The notes under the pieces are model-generated. The model saw only the letters and a list, made by a program, of their open reading frames with translations, was not told where the DNA came from and ran no database searches. Position numbers and translations under genes: made by a program. From positions 1 to 7,063 of the forward strand of contig JAQTRA010000050.1 in assembly GCA_028712045.1 (NCBI GenBank): a DNA stretch of 7,063 nt. The letters run 5' to 3'. Below are positions 4,894 to 7,063 of this stretch, piece after piece; the stretch's first letter is position 1; each line of letters opens with the position of its first letter. This stretch comes from Candidatus Omnitrophota bacterium. GTDB lineage: Bacteria > Omnitrophota > Koll11 > Gygaellales > Profunditerraquicolaceae.

Positions 4894-7063
4894 ATGCCAA
4901 GAAGAAAAGATATCAAGAAAGTTTTAATGATCGGTTCCGGGCCGATAGTTATTGGCCAGGCTTGTGAATTTGATTATTCCGGTTCTCAGGCTTGTAAAGC
5001 CTTAAGAGAAGAAGGTTATCATACTATTTTAGTCAACTCTAACCCGGCAACGATTATGACTGACCCGGAGATGGCGGATGTTACTTACATCGAGCCCTTA
5101 ACTTTAGAAGTGCTGACAAAAATCATTGCCAAAGAAAGGCCGGACGCAATTTTACCCACGCTCGGCGGCCAAACCAGATTGAATCTAGCCTTCTTTTTGA
5201 TGAAACAGGGAATACTTAAAAAATATAAAGTTGAATCCATTGGTTCTTCGGTAGAGGCGATCTCTTGCGCGGAAGACCGGGAGATTTTTAAGAAAGCCAT
5301 GCAGGAGATTGGCATTGATGTGCCCAAAAGCGGCATTGCCACATCAGTTAAAGAAGGAATGAAAATTGGCTTACAGATTGGATTCCCTTTAATTCTGCGT
5401 CCGGCCTACACTTTAGGGGGCAGCGGGGGAGCCATCGCCTATAACCATGAAGAGCTGGAAAAGTTTTTAGCTAAAGGATTAGAGGTCAGCCCGGTGCATC
5501 AAATTTTAGTTGAGCAGTCAGTTTTAGGATGGAAGGAAATTGAGTTTGAAGTAATGCGCGACTGCGCCGACAATGTCATTATAATTACTTCGATGGAAAA
5601 TGTTGACCCCATGGGCGTGCATACCGGTGATAGTATCGTGGTTGCCCCGGCGCAGAGCTTAACTGCCGAGGAGTATACTAACTTTGTTAATTTATGTAAA
5701 AAGATTATCCGCCGGATCGGGATCTCCGGAGGGGGAGCAAATATTCAGTTTGGCCAGAATCCGGATAATGGCAAAATCGTAATTATCGAAGTTAATCCGC
5801 GGCTTTCCCGCTCTTCAGCTTTAGCTTCCAAGGCTACCGGTTTTCCCATTGCCAGGATCGCGACAAAATTAGCCGTAGGATTAACTCTGCCGGAAGTAAT
5901 GAATCAGGTTACCAGTAAAACCACCTCTTTTTTTGAGCCGACAGTAGATTATTGCGTATTTAAAATCTGCAGGTTTACTTTTGAGAAATTCCCGCTGGCT
6001 GAACGCGTGTTGAATACTTCCATGAAAGCAGTTGGCGAGGCGATGTCTATCGGCAGGAATTTTAAAGAGGCAATGCAAAAAGGTATCCGCTCCCTGGAAA
6101 TTAAACGTTTTGGTTTTGGCGCTGACGGTAAGGACAAAATTACTGACCAGATGTTAGAAAATCCCGGAAGCATTTTACTTAAGCAAATTAAAGATAAGGT
6201 AAGCGTCCCCAATGATGAAAGGCTTTTTTACTTACGCTATGCAATAAAAGCCGGCCTCAGCCTGGATGAATTGTATAATCTAAGCCGGATTGACCGTTGG
6301 TTTTTAGATAATATGAAACAGCTGGTGGAATTAGAAGATCAGATTAAAAAATATAAAAATAAAAATATCGAGGATGAGCCAAATATTCCTTTAGAATTAT
6401 TTTTGCAAGCAAAAGAAGATGGATTTTCTGATATCCAGCTTGCTTTTTTGTTAAATGCCAAGGAGGGTAAAGTGAGGCAGCTACGTAAAAAAAATAATAC
6501 CAAAACCGTGTATAAATTAGTCGATACCTGCGCCGGAGAGTTTAACGCTAAGCAACCGTATTTTTACTCGACACAGGAAACTAAAGATGAGAGCCGGCCC
6601 AGTAATAAGAAAAAAGTAGTGATTTTAGGCGGTGGCCCGAATCGGATCGGCCAGGGCATTGAGTTTGATTATTGCTGCTGCCATGCGGCCTACGCCTTAA
6701 AGGAAGAAGGTGTAGATAGTATTATGGTCAATTGTAATCCGGAAACAGTCTCTACGGATTATGATACTTCCGACAGGCTTTATTTTGAACCACTTACTTT
6801 TGAAGATATCATGAATATTGTGGAATTAGAAAAGCCGCTGGGAGTAATTGTGCAGTTTGGCGGCCAGACTCCGATCAACTTAGCTGTGGCTTTACGAAAA
6901 GCCGGGGTAAATATCTTAGGCACCAGCGCAGAAAATATTGATATTGCCGAAGACCGTAAACGTTTCAAGCAGATGATTGAAAAATTAGGGTTGCTGCAAC
7001 CAAATAGCGGAACAGCTTTTACTTTTGAAGAAGCCAAAAAGGTAGCTAACTCTATTGGCTATC
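4894..7063 (+). CDS. carB: Carbamoyl phosphate synthase large subunit (3' truncated by window)
   Basis: 723 codons are visible; the family has about 1,070, so roughly 350 residues lie beyond the window. CarB makes carbamoyl phosphate from bicarbonate, ammonia and two ATP. The first ATP-grasp half is complete: [17 protein letters not shown] (14-30), [14 protein letters not shown] (91-94), Arg129, Arg169 in [11 protein letters not shown], Glu215, Gln285, and Glu299, Asn301, Arg303 in [18 protein letters not shown]. Numbering matches E. coli almost exactly there. The linker/oligomerisation region follows (about 404-565), with VDTCAGEF. The second half opens with [15 protein letters not shown] (579-593), [26 protein letters not shown] and Arg688, the counterpart of Arg129. 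About 13 extra residues relative to E. coli lie between the halves. The visible catalytic residues look intact, in contrast to CarA. The distal ammonia-tunnel section and the allosteric domain cannot be assessed. AAGGAG at 4882-4887 is 6 bases before the ATG. Confidence 0.97.
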   Translation, partial: MPRRKDIKKVLMIGSGPIVIGQACEFDYSGSQACKALREEGYHTILVNSNPATIMTDPEMADVTYIEPLTLEVLTKIIAKERPDAILPTLGGQTRLNLAFFLMKQGILKKYKVESIGSSVEAISCAEDREIFKKAMQEIGIDVPKSGIATSVKEGMKIGLQIGFPLILRPAYTLGGSGGAIAYNHEELEKFLAKGLEVSPVHQILVEQSVLGWKEIEFEVMRDCADNVIIITSMENVDPMGVHTGDSIVVAPAQSLTAEEYTNFVNLCKKIIRRIGISGGGANIQFGQNPDNGKIVIIEVNPRLSRSSALASKATGFPIARIATKLAVGLTLPEVMNQVTSKTTSFFEPTVDYCVFKICRFTFEKFPLAERVLNTSMKAVGEAMSIGRNFKEAMQKGIRSLEIKRFGFGADGKDKITDQMLENPGSILLKQIKDKVSVPNDERLFYLRYAIKAGLSLDELYNLSRIDRWFLDNMKQLVELEDQIKKYKNKNIEDEPNIPLELFLQAKEDGFSDIQLAFLLNAKEGKVRQLRKKNNTKTVYKLVDTCAGEFNAKQPYFYSTQETKDESRPSNKKKVVILGGGPNRIGQGIEFDYCCCHAAYALKEEGVDSIMVNCNPETVSTDYDTSDRLYFEPLTFEDIMNIVELEKPLGVIVQFGGQTPINLAVALRKAGVNILGTSAENIDIAEDRKRFKQMIEKLGLLQPNSGTAFTFEEAKKVANSIGY

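Noticed and set aside
1..7063. CRISPR array, insertion sequence or prophage signal
   Set aside because: No regularly spaced long repeats, transposase or phage genes were seen; the region is a biosynthetic operon.

Overview
This window holds most of a bacterial de novo pyrimidine biosynthesis operon, all on the + strand. GC content is moderate and lysine, isoleucine and AAA/TTA/ATT codons are frequent. The order is pyrR (3' end only), pyrB, pyrC, an endonuclease Q-like DNA repair gene, a tRNA-Arg(CCG), carA and carB (5' two thirds). PyrR, a class I dihydroorotase and separate carA/carB genes indicate a bacterium. The style, with compact overlapping genes and a tRNA without encoded CCA, would fit an uncultivated lineage such as Omnitrophota. 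That placement is a guess; no gene here fixes the phylum.

Positions 1-3557 are one tightly packed block. pyrR and pyrB share one base (TAATG), pyrB and pyrC overlap by 4 bases, and the endonuclease Q-like gene starts 2 bases after pyrC. tRNA-Arg follows that gene's stop codon after 4 bases. A 147-base AT-rich spacer (3634-3780) with repeated AAAGTGG motifs and several alternative pairings precedes carA. A GC-rich hairpin spans the carA stop codon, and carB starts 42 bases after carA.

Together the genes cover carbamoyl phosphate synthesis (CarA/CarB), its condensation with aspartate (PyrB) and ring closure to dihydroorotate (PyrC), with PyrR as probable uracil-nucleotide-responsive regulator. 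The repair gene resembles archaeal endonuclease Q, which nicks DNA next to deaminated bases such as uracil and hypoxanthine. It ends in a QLSLF pentapeptide that looks like a sliding-clamp binding motif.

The most striking observation is that CarA looks like a dead glutaminase. The fold and length are kept, but the nucleophile Cys and the catalytic His and Glu are replaced by Val, Asn and Val, and several glutamine-binding residues are also changed. The visible part of CarB keeps its active-site residues. The pair may therefore be an ammonia-dependent carbamoyl phosphate synthase with a pseudo-glutaminase subunit, or it may draw ammonia from another source.
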